Position numbers and translations under genes: made by a program. Below the pieces are notes generated by a model that saw only the letters and a list, made by a program, of their open reading frames with translations, made no database searches and was not told the origin of the DNA. From Alteromonas sp. LMIT006 (GTDB lineage Bacteria; Pseudomonadota; Gammaproteobacteria; Enterobacterales; Alteromonadaceae), in contig NZ_CP101291.1 in assembly GCF_024300645.1 (NCBI RefSeq), positions 1,116,001-1,180,000 of the forward strand: a stretch of DNA of 64,000 nt, given 5' to 3'. Of the stretch, positions 46,675-56,162 are shown in pieces (the stretch's first letter is position 1; the number at the start of each line of letters is the position of its first letter).

Positions 46675-47118
46675 ATGAAAATTTGGGTCGATGCGGATGC
46701 TTGTCCGGTGGCAATTAAAGAGATTCTGTTTAAAGCGTCTCAGCGTACTTCAGTGCCATTGACCTTAGTGGCCAATCACTATTTAAAAACACCACCCACC
46801 CCTTGGATTACCTCTATGGTAGTAGAAAGCGGATTTGATGTGGCCGATGACGAAATCGTCAAGCGCGTCGAAGCTGGTGATTTGGTGATCACAAGTGATA
46901 TTCCGCTCGCGGATGAAGTCATTACCAAAGGCGCCCAAGCCTTGAGTCCTCGCGGTGAATTACATAGCAAAGAAAACATCAAGAGTCGGCTGAATATACG
47001 CGATTTTATGGATACGATGCGCGCGTCAGGTGTGCAATCTGGTGGACCACCACCGCTTAGTCAGCAGGATAAGCAGGCGTTTGCGAATCATTTGGATAAA
47101 ATCTTGGCAAGGCGTTAG
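46675..47118 (+). CDS. yaiI: YaiI/YqxD family protein (UPF0178)
   Basis: This 147-residue protein of UPF0178 has a PIN-like/DUF188 fold. The conserved opening [15 protein letters not shown] and the segment [15 protein letters not shown] carry the acidic residues expected of a nuclease-like site. Function is unproven. The ATG at 46675 with AAGGG close upstream is preferred to GTG at 46663. Confidence 0.9.
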   Translation: MKIWVDADACPVAIKEILFKASQRTSVPLTLVANHYLKTPPTPWITSMVVESGFDVADDEIVKRVEAGDLVITSDIPLADEVITKGAQALSPRGELHSKENIKSRLNIRDFMDTMRASGVQSGGPPPLSQQDKQAFANHLDKILARR

Positions 47119-47190
47119 CAAGGCATTTGCAAAATCGCCACTTTCTTTTTACATTAAACCCTGTAGATAATTATAAAAACAGGACAGTTT

Positions 47191-48555
47191 ATGTATCGCC
47201 TTGTATTTTCATTAGTTTTTGCTTTAACAGTCGCTTCTTTTAGCGCTTTTTCACATGCTACTTCTCCAGTGTTTGAACAAGGGCGTGTGATTAGCGATAT
47301 GCCAGCTGTTTTGCCGTTTAAAGAACGTATTGAACCTATCAATGCCATGCTTGAAGAGCGCTTAGATAAGTTGTTGCCAGAGCTCATGGCTGAATCCGAT
47401 ATTGATATGTGGCTAGTCATCAACCGTGAGTACGGAGAAGATAAACTTTTTTATACCCTAGTGCCACAGCCAACCTTTGCCGCGCGTCGCACGACTATCT
47501 TGGTGTTTGCTAAAACCGATGATGGTGTAGAGCGCTTTAGTGTCAGTCGCTATGCCATTGGCGATACCTACCCAACCGTATGGGAGGGCGGTTCATTGGA
47601 ACAACAATGGGCGCGTCTTGCTGAAGTAATTGCACAGCGCGACCCCAAGCGCATCGGTATTAACATCAGTCGTGATTGGCCGATGGCGGATGGCTTATCG
47701 GCAGGTCTAGAGCAGTTATTGCGTGAGGCATTACCGCCAAAATATGAAGAGCGCTTAGTCAGTGCTGAAAAGCTTGTGTTGCGTTGGCTTGAAACCAGAA
47801 GTCCCCTCGAACAACAAGTCTATCCGCAAGTCGTAAATATTGCGCGAGCCGTCATCGCGGAGGGCTTTTCAAATAAAGTCATTACGCCAGGAAAAACGAC
47901 CACCGATGATGTGGCTTGGTATCTGCGTAATCGCTTTGAAGAATTACAGCTTCGGCCATGGTTTCAGCCTTATGTGAATATTCAGCGTCGCGGCGATGCC
48001 ACCACCAAAGACGATGTGTTTATGGGCAAAGAAGGAATTGTCATTATGCGCGGAGATATACTGCATACCGATGTGGGCATTTGTTATCTCAATCAATGCA
48101 CGGATACGCAAGAAATGGCCTATGTATTAAACTTAGGCGAAACCGATGCACCACAAGGTCTCAAAGATGCCATGGCGATTGGCAATACATGGCAAGATAT
48201 TTTGACCAGCGAGTTTGTAATGGGGCGTACAGGCAATGAAATTCTTGCTGCGACCCAAGAAAAAGCCACAGCGCAGGGTATTTTGAGCTCTACTTATACG
48301 CATCCCATTGGTTTCGTCGGCCATGCCTCGGGACCAACCATTGGCATGTGGGATAACCAAGGCCCAACGCCAATCCGCGGTGATTATCCGCTGTATCCTG
48401 ACACTGCTTATGCCATTGAGGGGAACATCAAAACCCAAGTGCCCGAATGGGATAATCAATGGGTACAAATTAAACTAGAGCAAAGCGCGTTGTTTGATGG
48501 TGAGAAAGTATGGTATCTCGCAGGTCGTCAGACCCACTGGCATTTGGTGCGCTAA
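47191..48555 (+). CDS. Exported M24 family Xaa-Pro aminopeptidase
   Basis: This 454-residue protein has a signal peptide (1-23, ending SHA), an N-terminal creatinase-like domain and a C-terminal pita-bread peptidase domain. All five metal ligands can be placed: Asp in HTDVG, Asp in CTDTQ, His in VGHASG, Glu in AIEGN and Glu in KLEQS. The family releases an N-terminal residue ahead of proline. Export suggests peptide scavenging in the periplasm. A possible regulatory repeat begins 8 nt after the stop. Confidence 0.87.
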   Translation: MYRLVFSLVFALTVASFSAFSHATSPVFEQGRVISDMPAVLPFKERIEPINAMLEERLDKLLPELMAESDIDMWLVINREYGEDKLFYTLVPQPTFAARRTTILVFAKTDDGVERFSVSRYAIGDTYPTVWEGGSLEQQWARLAEVIAQRDPKRIGINISRDWPMADGLSAGLEQLLREALPPKYEERLVSAEKLVLRWLETRSPLEQQVYPQVVNIARAVIAEGFSNKVITPGKTTTDDVAWYLRNRFEELQLRPWFQPYVNIQRRGDATTKDDVFMGKEGIVIMRGDILHTDVGICYLNQCTDTQEMAYVLNLGETDAPQGLKDAMAIGNTWQDILTSEFVMGRTGNEILAATQEKATAQGILSSTYTHPIGFVGHASGPTIGMWDNQGPTPIRGDYPLYPDTAYAIEGNIKTQVPEWDNQWVQIKLEQSALFDGEKVWYLAGRQTHWHLVR

Positions 48556-48562
48556 CCACAAA

Positions 48563-48590
48563 TTACAAAAGCTTACAAAGCTTTACAAAG
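48563..48590. promoter_or_regulatory. Three tandem TTACAAA repeats with 10-bp period
   Basis: TTACA occurs at 48563, 48573 and 48583, each followed by AAA/AAG, an exact 10-bp period. On the other strand this reads GTAAA-N5-GTAA, the arrangement of a CpxR box and of OmpR-family response regulators in general. It lies about 105-130 nt before the outer-membrane barrel gene. The regulator is inference. Confidence 0.55.
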
Positions 48591-48694
48591 TACTACTGTA
48601 TTAAAGCGCTCCAATTACCCACAATAATCATGGACTAAATCAGTTAGAGCAATCTGAACTATCCATAATTCCACTTCTTAGGACATGATTTATT

Positions 48695-49279
48695 GTGAAA
48701 AAAATGACATTACTCACGGCGTTTGTATTGAGCCCGTTGTCGGTAGCTGAGCCAATGCCCCTGCCTTATAATTACCTTCAGGGTGGAGCCACACAAATCG
48801 AGTTTGCTGATATCCCGCAATTTACCGCTCAAGGATTCGAAGTCATTGCGAGCAAACGCTTGGGCAGTGATTTTTTTGTGGAAGGCACTTACTTTGATAC
48901 CAAAGACAACAAGTTTGGTGAGGAATTTACGGCTGATAAGTGGGAATTGTCTATCGGTTATATTCAATCAATTTCATCGGCAACACACATTGATTATCAG
49001 CTGGGTTATGGTGAGATCGATTTGGGTTTGAGTAATGGCATAGAGGCAATTTCAACTGGCACTGAATATCTTATGTTAGAAACCAATGCTCGACACATGT
49101 TATCTCATGACTGGGAAATTTCAGCAGGACTAGAATGGCAGTTTTGGCGGGAAGGTAGTGACCAAAAAGCCTATAATCTTGGCGTGCAAAAATACTGGGG
49201 CAGTTTAATTGGCGGTGTTAAGTATACCAAGTATTCAGACTCGGAAATATTTGGAGTCTATGGGCGTTATGTATTTTAG
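48695..49279 (+). CDS. Predicted outer-membrane beta-barrel protein
   Basis: This 194-residue protein has a signal peptide (about 1-18) and alternating amphipathic strands ending in aromatic residues (YGRYVF at the C-terminus), as in small outer-membrane barrels. No closer family is recognised. The start is GTG at 48695: TTAGGA lies 11 nt upstream and the KK after the start gives the signal peptide its charge; an ATG three codons later is too far from that site. It is monocistronic and converges with aceK. Confidence 0.75.
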   Translation: MKKMTLLTAFVLSPLSVAEPMPLPYNYLQGGATQIEFADIPQFTAQGFEVIASKRLGSDFFVEGTYFDTKDNKFGEEFTADKWELSIGYIQSISSATHIDYQLGYGEIDLGLSNGIEAISTGTEYLMLETNARHMLSHDWEISAGLEWQFWREGSDQKAYNLGVQKYWGSLIGGVKYTKYSDSEIFGVYGRYVF

Positions 49280-49347
49280 TCTACGTGATGTGAAAAGATG
49301 TATATGAAAGGCACACAAGTTACAGGGTTAGTCATCACACTCAACCC

Positions 49348-51078
49348 TTAGTGCAAATAATCGTAATGCCTGTCAGGATTATAATGGAAGCTCTTTTTCG
49401 GGTTATATGGCGTAAAGTTTAAGTACTTTCCTTCTTTACAGATCTCTTGGATTTTACGCCAGTACTCTGCGGTCATGATCTCGCCGTGGAGCTCCTTTAG
49501 GATATCTTTATGCACTTTGCGTCCAATAATAAAGTGCTCAAACTGCTGCGGAAAGACATCGTTTGGTGCCACAGATAAAGTATCAAGCACGTATGGATCG
49601 TCGGTGACCGGCAAATCACGAAAATTCCGTTCATCCATATAACATATCTCGTCATAGTCATAAAAAATCACCCGCCCATGGCCAGTAATTCCGAAGTTTT
49701 TGTGGAGCATATCGCCGGGGAAGATGTTGGTTAGGGCGATTTGCTTGATGCATAAACCCAACTCATCAATCGCATGACGGATTTTGTCTTCATCGGTTTC
49801 TTGATTGAGATACAGATTCAGCGGCGTCATTTTGCGTTCGATGTACAAATGCGTAATGGTCAGCGTATTGCCTTCAATGATCAGACTCGATGCACAGGTA
49901 TCTTTGAGATATCGCAGGAGCTCGTCATCGATGCGATCTAAGTCGAACTTATAATTCACATACTCATGGGTATCCGCCATACGCCCGACACGGTCGGACA
50001 TTTTGACCAAGCGATAACGGTTTTTGACAAAGTCTCGCGTGATTTTTTTACTCTCGGCAAATTCGTCTTTGATGACTTTAAACACAATGCCATAGCTAGG
50101 TAGGTGAAATACGGTCATTACCAGCCCTTTGATCCCTGGTGCTAACTCAAACTTATCTTGTGTTGATGCCAAATGTTCCAGGTAATTGCGATAAAATTCC
50201 GTTTTGCCATGCTTGTAAAAGCCCAAAGACATATACAGTTCGAATTGTTTTTTGTTGGGCAAAAGCTCAGCTAAGAATGCAACCAGTTCGGCAGGATACT
50301 GAGTATCCGCATTAAAATAAGAACGTGCAAAGCCAAAGATCACGGATAAATCACGACGGTCTGTTAATAAGGCATCGACAAAAATTTCGCGATCTTTGTT
50401 GATCCGCAGCGCAATGACAAATGGCAGAGTTTGCTTGGGCAAACACATGCGACCAATCAAATACGCCGCTTTACCGCGATAAAATACCGGCTTGAGCATT
50501 TCCATCGTATGCACAGAAGCCAATTCTTCAGTGGTTAATACTTCACGCAGACCGCGCTCTAGGTTGGCCAAGTCTCGTTCTTTTTCGGCGAAGGGGACAT
50601 TAAATTTGTAAATGCGAAAAAGTTCTTCGTACATTTCACTGACGGTACAATCCACATCAAAACTGTTAATGACCTTCATTCGATCAGGTCCAGGCAGATA
50701 ACAGCGAGTGGGCGAGATGAACATGTATTGATCGTCGATTTTTTGGTGTTTAAAAATACGGCCAATGACTGAATTATAATAGGTTTCTGCTAGTTCGAAT
50801 TGTGGGTGGGTGGCGAGCAGTTTGGCATAGTTTTGTTTCATCAACATCCAAAACTCATCGCCTTCTGCATGAGGTTGGAGATGCTGATAGATTTCAGTAA
50901 CAACTTCATTGAGACTTTGCTCATAGATGGTAATACGCTCTTTTATCGCTTGTTGCGAAGCCGCCCATTGGCGTTGTTCAAAGCGCTCTTGCGCTCCTTT
51001 GGTAATGCGAGAATACCAGCGATAACTTTTATCGAAACCACTTAATATTTGGTAGGCTATTTTTTGTGCGCGATCCAT
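49348..51078 (-). CDS. aceK: Isocitrate dehydrogenase kinase/phosphatase
   Basis: This 576-residue bifunctional enzyme phosphorylates and dephosphorylates isocitrate dehydrogenase to divert carbon into the glyoxylate bypass. Family segments include FISPTRCYLPGPDRMKVINS, the ATP-site stretch around HLPSYGIVFKVIKDEF and NFGITGHGRVIFYDYDEICYM. Length is near E. coli AceK (578). In E. coli it lies in aceBAK, but here no aceA or aceB is adjacent and the gene diverges from the threonine operon. Confidence 0.95.
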   Translation of the reverse strand: MDRAQKIAYQILSGFDKSYRWYSRITKGAQERFEQRQWAASQQAIKERITIYEQSLNEVVTEIYQHLQPHAEGDEFWMLMKQNYAKLLATHPQFELAETYYNSVIGRIFKHQKIDDQYMFISPTRCYLPGPDRMKVINSFDVDCTVSEMYEELFRIYKFNVPFAEKERDLANLERGLREVLTTEELASVHTMEMLKPVFYRGKAAYLIGRMCLPKQTLPFVIALRINKDREIFVDALLTDRRDLSVIFGFARSYFNADTQYPAELVAFLAELLPNKKQFELYMSLGFYKHGKTEFYRNYLEHLASTQDKFELAPGIKGLVMTVFHLPSYGIVFKVIKDEFAESKKITRDFVKNRYRLVKMSDRVGRMADTHEYVNYKFDLDRIDDELLRYLKDTCASSLIIEGNTLTITHLYIERKMTPLNLYLNQETDEDKIRHAIDELGLCIKQIALTNIFPGDMLHKNFGITGHGRVIFYDYDEICYMDERNFRDLPVTDDPYVLDTLSVAPNDVFPQQFEHFIIGRKVHKDILKELHGEIMTAEYWRKIQEICKEGKYLNFTPYNPKKSFHYNPDRHYDYLH

Positions 51079-51166
51079 GAGTTAACCTGTCAAAAAAATC
51101 TAGAGCTAGTGTGATATAAGTTATGCTTATATACATTAATACAATAGTCTCAAAAGATTGCCAAGT

Positions 51167-51178
51167 TGAGTTAACTCA
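51167..51178. promoter_or_regulatory. Palindrome between aceK and thrL
   Basis: TGAGTTAACTCA is a perfect 12-bp palindrome, 89 nt from the aceK start and 61 nt from the thr leader start. It overlaps a possible -35 region for the thr operon. It matches no operator I recognise with confidence. Confidence 0.35.
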
Positions 51179-51232
51179 GATAATCTTAAAATCGTATAAA
51201 AACATTGACTTTTAGACGTCTATACGGATAAT
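51171..51232 (+). promoter_or_regulatory. thrLp: Candidate promoters of the threonine operon
   Basis: Two options are visible. TTAACT (51171-51176) with TATAAA (51195-51200), 18 nt apart, would start transcription about 32 nt before the leader peptide. TTGACT (51205-51210) with GATAAT (51227-51232), 16 nt apart, has better hexamers but would start at the leader ATG itself. The first is the more sensible for a translated leader. Confidence 0.4.
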
Positions 51233-51238
51233 CACCTC

Positions 51239-51310
51239 ATGAAAATAATACTAACAAGCACCACCGACATGATGATTATTACCACCCCAAGTGGGGCGGA
51301 CGTTGGTTAG
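51239..51310 (+). CDS. thrL: thr operon leader peptide
   Basis: This 23-codon reading frame lies upstream of thrA. It contains five Thr codons (ACA, ACC x4) and four Ile codons (ATA x2, ATT x2), the amino acids whose supply controls the operon in E. coli. It begins MKIILTSTTDMM. A terminator hairpin follows 20 nt after its stop, the architecture of transcription attenuation. No strong ribosome binding site is seen. Composition, position and the hairpin together make the assignment firm despite the small size. Confidence 0.88.
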   Translation: MKIILTSTTDMMIITTPSGADVG

Positions 51311-51363
51311 TGCACGACACAAATCTACTGAAGCCCGCATCCACTGCGGGCTTTTTCGTTTTT
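51290..51363 (+). terminator. thr attenuator (terminator and alternative hairpin)
   Basis: AAGCCCGC (51331-51338) and GCGGGCTT (51346-51353) form an 8-bp stem followed by a T-rich tract to 51363. The left arm and loop (CCGC and CCACT, 51335-51345) can instead pair with AGTGG and GCGG near 51290-51299, inside the leader frame. That gives the antiterminator expected when the ribosome stalls at Thr/Ile codons. Confidence 0.85.
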
Positions 51364-51427
51364 AAGCGTTATGTTTTAGCGTGATGGAAGCACCAAGTTC
51401 GAGATACTGGGGAAAATAGGAGCATAC

Positions 51428-53899
51428 ATGAAAGTTTTAAAATTTGGCGGTTCGTCGCTAGCTGATGCAGAGCGTTACTTAGGCGTCGCCAAAATCGTCA
51501 CAGAATATCATAGCGACACCGGTGCTGCGGCAGTGCTATCTGCACCGAAGGGCGTGACTAATGCGCTTTCATTATTGATTGAGCAAGCCTCATCAGGACA
51601 GGATTTTTCTGAGTTATACGCCAAGCTCAATATGACCTTAAATGGCATTGCCCAAGAATTGGGTGAGCGTGAAGCAAATTTCCCACTTACTCAGTTAACA
51701 GATTTTATTCAAACTATTCTTGCGACACTGGATGAAAAACTGCGTGGTATGCAGCTGCTCGGTTGTGCCCCAGATAATACCGCCGCTGAATTACTTTCCA
51801 TGGGTGAGTATGTATCGGTAAATATTTTGCAGTCGATTTTTGCCGCGCGAGGCATTAACGCGCAAATCGTAGACCCAGCCGAAAAAGTCCTAGCTTATGG
51901 TCCTTTCCTTGATGCGTTAGCAAATGTGGCTGAGTCCAAAGCACGTTTTGCTGATGTCGATAACTCAGGTAAAACCTTGTTAATCATGCCTGGGTTTGTC
52001 GCTGTGAATGAAGACGGCGACAAAGTTACATTAGGGCGTAATGGTTCAGATTATTCTGCGGCGATCCTCGCTGCGTGTATTGATGCTGAAGTGTGTGAGA
52101 TTTGGACAGACGTGGACGGTGTGTACAACGCCGACCCACGACAAGTCGAAAATGCCGTGTTAATGGACAAACTCACCTACGAAGAAGCGATGGAGCTATC
52201 CTATTTTGGTGCCAAAGTGCTTCATCCCAAGACCATTGGCCCGATTGCTCAGCATCATATCCCATGTTTAATTAAAAACACGTTAAACCCTTCTGCTCCG
52301 GGGACTTTGATCTCGAATGAAAAGAGCGAAAAGTGGACCAATGTAAAAGGCATTTCTCATCTTGACGATATGGTGATGCTCAATATTGCCGGCCCAGGTA
52401 TGAAAGGTATGGTCGGTATGGCAACACGTATTTTTGATTCGATGGCACGAGGTAATATCTCTATCACGTTAATTACCCAGTCCTCCTCTGAATACAGTAT
52501 TAGCTTTTGTATCGCGCAAAAAGACCAAAGTAAAGCCTTGGATATTTTACACGATGAATTTGCCCTTGAACTACATAACAAGCTACTAGAGCCAATTGAT
52601 TTCAAAGAAGATTTGGCGATTGTGACTCTGGTTGGTGATGGTATGAAGCGCAGTAAAGGCATGGCAGCTCGCTTCTTCCAGGCTTTAGCGCAAGCGCGTA
52701 TTAATAACATTGCCATTGCGCAAGGCTCATCTGAACGCTCAATCTCAACGGTCATTGATGCCGATAAAGCCAAAAAAGCCATCAAAGTCGTGCATCAAAA
52801 CTTCTTTGGTCGTCAGCATTTTATCGATGTGTTCCTAGTCGGCTGTGGCACAGTGGGTGCCGAATTAGTCCGTCAGATGGCGAAGCAACAAGCGGCACTT
52901 GCCGAAAAATCGATTCGCTTGCGTGTTTACGGCATTGCCAATTCCAAGCAGATTTTATTTGATAATAACGGCATTGATATCTCGGATGAAGCGGCATGGC
53001 GTGATGCTCTCACTAGTCGTGGTGTGCACTATGGCTTAAAGGAGCTCAAGCAGTTTGTCGTGGACAACAGTTTAACCAATCCTGTTTTTGTCGATTGTAC
53101 CTCTGCGCAATCGGTAGCCGACCAATATGTGGATATACTCGAAGCGGGTTTCCACGTGGTGACTCCGAACAAAAAAGCCAACACTGGCTCTACCCAATAT
53201 TACGCTGAAATCAAAGCGGCCACGATGACGCAAAAACGTCAGTACTTATATGAAACTACCGTTGGTGCAGGCTTACCTGTCATTGATAATTTGCAAAAAT
53301 TGTTCAATGCTGGTGACGAGTTAGAAAGCTTTGAAGGGATCCTGTCAGGTTCATTGTCCTATGTGTTTGGCAAATTGGAAGAAGGGTTGAGTTTGTCAGC
53401 AGCTACAGCCGTCGCCAAAGAAAACGGCTTCACTGAACCAGACCCTCGTGATGATTTGAGTGGGATGGATGTAGCACGTAAACTCTTGATTATGGCGCGT
53501 GAGGCGGGCTTAACGCTGGAATTAAGCGATATTGATATCGAATCGGTATTGCCACCAGGATTTGATGCCAGTGGTGATATTGATACATTTATGGCTAATT
53601 TACCCAAAGCAGACGGTCACTATGCAGATTTGGTAAGCCGAGCACAGCGCGAAGACAAAGTACTGCGCTATGTGGGAAGCATTAGCAAAGACGGTAAGTG
53701 TGCAGTGAAGATCCAAGCTGTATCCCAAGACCATCCTTTGGCAGCCATTAAAGATGGCGAAAATGCCCTCGCTATTCGTTCCGCATACTACAGCCCAATT
53801 CCTTATGTCATTCGTGGGTATGGTGCGGGTGCTACTGTAACCGCTGCTGGTGTCTTTGCTGATATCTTACGTACCCAAGCGTGGAAACAAGAACTATGA
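51428..53899 (+). CDS. thrA: Bifunctional aspartokinase I/homoserine dehydrogenase I
   Basis: This 823-residue enzyme catalyses the first and third steps from aspartate to threonine. The aspartokinase domain (about 1-300, [32 protein letters not shown]) is followed by two ACT domains (about 320-460) for threonine feedback, and by homoserine dehydrogenase (about 465-823, [24 protein letters not shown]). AGGAG precedes the ATG. The gene lies after the attenuator, and thrB starts 10 nt after its stop. Length is near E. coli ThrA (820). Confidence 0.97.
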   Translation: MKVLKFGGSSLADAERYLGVAKIVTEYHSDTGAAAVLSAPKGVTNALSLLIEQASSGQDFSELYAKLNMTLNGIAQELGEREANFPLTQLTDFIQTILATLDEKLRGMQLLGCAPDNTAAELLSMGEYVSVNILQSIFAARGINAQIVDPAEKVLAYGPFLDALANVAESKARFADVDNSGKTLLIMPGFVAVNEDGDKVTLGRNGSDYSAAILAACIDAEVCEIWTDVDGVYNADPRQVENAVLMDKLTYEEAMELSYFGAKVLHPKTIGPIAQHHIPCLIKNTLNPSAPGTLISNEKSEKWTNVKGISHLDDMVMLNIAGPGMKGMVGMATRIFDSMARGNISITLITQSSSEYSISFCIAQKDQSKALDILHDEFALELHNKLLEPIDFKEDLAIVTLVGDGMKRSKGMAARFFQALAQARINNIAIAQGSSERSISTVIDADKAKKAIKVVHQNFFGRQHFIDVFLVGCGTVGAELVRQMAKQQAALAEKSIRLRVYGIANSKQILFDNNGIDISDEAAWRDALTSRGVHYGLKELKQFVVDNSLTNPVFVDCTSAQSVADQYVDILEAGFHVVTPNKKANTGSTQYYAEIKAATMTQKRQYLYETTVGAGLPVIDNLQKLFNAGDELESFEGILSGSLSYVFGKLEEGLSLSAATAVAKENGFTEPDPRDDLSGMDVARKLLIMAREAGLTLELSDIDIESVLPPGFDASGDIDTFMANLPKADGHYADLVSRAQREDKVLRYVGSISKDGKCAVKIQAVSQDHPLAAIKDGENALAIRSAYYSPIPYVIRGYGAGATVTAAGVFADILRTQAWKQEL

Positions 53900-53909
53900 G
53901 TTCACTATC

Positions 53910-54851
53910 ATGAAAATAACTGCTTACGCGCCTGCGTCGATAGGTAATGTCAGTGTTGGTTTTGATGTCCTAGGTGCAGCTTTAGCACCCATTGACGGCA
54001 CGTTATTGGGCGATAAAGTCTCCGTTGAGCCAGCGCCAGAATATGCTTTGACGGTGTCTGGACGCTTTGCCGAACGTTTACCGTCGGGTACTGAAAACAA
54101 CATTGTGACTCAGTGTTATCACTTTTTTCACGAGCAAATGCAACAACGTGACTTAGCGACGCAACCGTTATCTTTGCACCTTGATAAGACATTGCCGATA
54201 GGCAGTGGATTAGGTTCTTCAGCGAGCTCAATCGTCGCTGCGTTTTATGCCTTAAATGCGTTTTATGATAAGCCTTTTGATGACAATGAGTTATTGTTTA
54301 TGATGGGAGAATGCGAAGGGCAAATCAGTGGTGCGGTGCATTACGATAATGTTGCCCCTGCTTTGTTTGGTGGTATGACGCTTATGACGGGGCTAGGTAA
54401 TCCGATCTGTGAACTCGTTCCAACGTTCAAGGATTGGTATTGGGTGTCGTGTTATAGCGGCATCAGTGTCTCGACTTCTGCTGCTCGAAAACTGCTGCCA
54501 ACACGGTGGGATACGGCAACCACTTTGACCTTTGGCCGTCAACTTGCGGTGTTTATTCATGCCTCGCATACACAGAATGCGCAATTAGCAGCAAGTGTTT
54601 TCCATGACGTTTTGGCCGAACCCTATCGCAAGTCACTGTTGCCCCATTTCGATGAAAGTCGTGCCTATGCCATGGCACAAGGAGCCTTGGGTTTTGGTAT
54701 ATCAGGCTCAGGTCCAACTGTATTCGCAGCTTGTGATAATTTGCAAAGTGCTCAGGCCATTGCAACCTATCTACAAGACAACTATATTCAAAATGACGAT
54801 GGTTTTTGTCATATTTGCCGCATCGACGATGCCGGCACACGCACACTATAA
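53910..54851 (+). CDS. thrB: Homoserine kinase
   Basis: This 313-residue GHMP kinase phosphorylates homoserine. The ATP loop LPIGSGLGSSASSIVAA lies near residue 95; the opening MKITAYAPASIGNVSVGFD matches E. coli ThrB. The frame is open back to 53850 inside thrA, but the ATG at 53910 is the family start. It is 14 nt from thrC. Confidence 0.96.
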   Translation: MKITAYAPASIGNVSVGFDVLGAALAPIDGTLLGDKVSVEPAPEYALTVSGRFAERLPSGTENNIVTQCYHFFHEQMQQRDLATQPLSLHLDKTLPIGSGLGSSASSIVAAFYALNAFYDKPFDDNELLFMMGECEGQISGAVHYDNVAPALFGGMTLMTGLGNPICELVPTFKDWYWVSCYSGISVSTSAARKLLPTRWDTATTLTFGRQLAVFIHASHTQNAQLAASVFHDVLAEPYRKSLLPHFDESRAYAMAQGALGFGISGSGPTVFAACDNLQSAQAIATYLQDNYIQNDDGFCHICRIDDAGTRTL

Positions 54852-54865
54852 GTAAGGTACCTTCG

Positions 54866-56149
54866 ATGCATTTAGTCAATTTAAAAGACGCGACTCAACA
54901 AGTTAATTTTCAGCAAGCCGTGATGACTGGATTAGGCCGGAATCAAGGTTTGTTTTTTGTCGAACACATTTCACCGCTCGATGATATAGACGCCTTGCTA
55001 TCCTTATCTTTACAAGAACGCTCTAAGGTGATTTTGCAGCATTTGTTGGGGGATGAGTTTACCAGCTCTGAAGTTTCAGAATTGGTCGATAACGCGTTTA
55101 ACTTTCCAGCACCTGTGGCTAAAGTTGATGATACCACCTATTGCTTAGAATTATTTCACGGACCAACGTTAGCGTTTAAAGATTTTGGTGGCCGTTTTAT
55201 GGCGCAGTGTTTGGCCAAAATAGCCCAAGGTGCTCCAGTGACCATTCTTACCGCCACATCAGGCGATACTGGTGCGGCTGTGGCGCATGCCTTCCATGGT
55301 CTAGATAATGTCAATGTGGTTATCTTGTTCCCTAAGGGCAAAATCAGTCCGTTACAAGAAAAGCTATTCACCACATTAGGTGGCAACATTCACACGGTGG
55401 CCATTGATGGTGACTTTGATGCGTGCCAGGCCATCGTTAAGCAAGCATTTGAAGATCAACAAATGCGCGATGAGTTGCATTTGAACTCAGCAAACTCTAT
55501 CAATATTTCTCGCCTTCTGGCCCAGGTTTGTTATTACTTTGAGGCGTTTGCTCAACTACCTGCTGAAAAGCGTGATGAGCTGGTTGTGGCAGTTCCCAGT
55601 GGTAACTTTGGCAACTTGACCGCTGGCATGATTGCTAAAGCATTGGGTTTACCAATCAAACGTTTTGTCGCGGCAACGAATTTGAATGACACGGTACCGC
55701 GTTATTTACAAAATGGTGAGTGGGCGCCGAAGCAAACGGTTGCCACGATTTCGAACGCGATGGACGTGTCTCAACCTAACAACTGGCCGCGTATTGAAGC
55801 GATGTTCGAAAAAGGAATTTTGGCAAAAGATTGCCTAACGGGTGTCGCCGTTGACGAAGATTACACTCAATTGGCCATGAAACAATTACAAAGCTTAGGC
55901 TACACCAGTGAGCCACATGCAGCGGTAGCCTATCGTGCACTGCATAATACCCTGGCAGAGAGTGAAATTGGTTTATTCTTAGGAACCGCACATCCGGCAA
56001 AGTTCAAAGAATCAGTCGAAAACATTTTGGGTGCGCCTTTAGCGTTGCCAAAGGCTTTGATGGATGTAGCAGATAAGCCCTCATTAGCAGTGGATAAACC
56101 GGCAGATTATGCTTTAATTAAACAACACATGTTTGATTTATTAGCTTAA
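54866..56149 (+). CDS. thrC: Threonine synthase
   Basis: This 427-residue PLP enzyme turns O-phosphohomoserine into threonine. The PLP lysine lies in PTLAFKDFGGRF (about residue 105), and TATSGDTGAAVAHAF is the phosphate-binding segment. The N-terminus MHLVNLKDATQQVNF aligns with E. coli ThrC; the open frame back to 54806 lies in thrB. It ends the thr operon, and ung begins 13 nt later, so read-through is likely. Confidence 0.97.
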   Translation: MHLVNLKDATQQVNFQQAVMTGLGRNQGLFFVEHISPLDDIDALLSLSLQERSKVILQHLLGDEFTSSEVSELVDNAFNFPAPVAKVDDTTYCLELFHGPTLAFKDFGGRFMAQCLAKIAQGAPVTILTATSGDTGAAVAHAFHGLDNVNVVILFPKGKISPLQEKLFTTLGGNIHTVAIDGDFDACQAIVKQAFEDQQMRDELHLNSANSINISRLLAQVCYYFEAFAQLPAEKRDELVVAVPSGNFGNLTAGMIAKALGLPIKRFVAATNLNDTVPRYLQNGEWAPKQTVATISNAMDVSQPNNWPRIEAMFEKGILAKDCLTGVAVDEDYTQLAMKQLQSLGYTSEPHAAVAYRALHNTLAESEIGLFLGTAHPAKFKESVENILGAPLALPKALMDVADKPSLAVDKPADYALIKQHMFDLLA

Positions 56150-56162
56150 CAAAGAAGGTCTT

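Noticed and set aside
49324-49348. Terminator between aceK and the barrel gene
   Set aside because: AGGGTT/AACCCT is only 6 bp with a 13-nt loop and no T-run.
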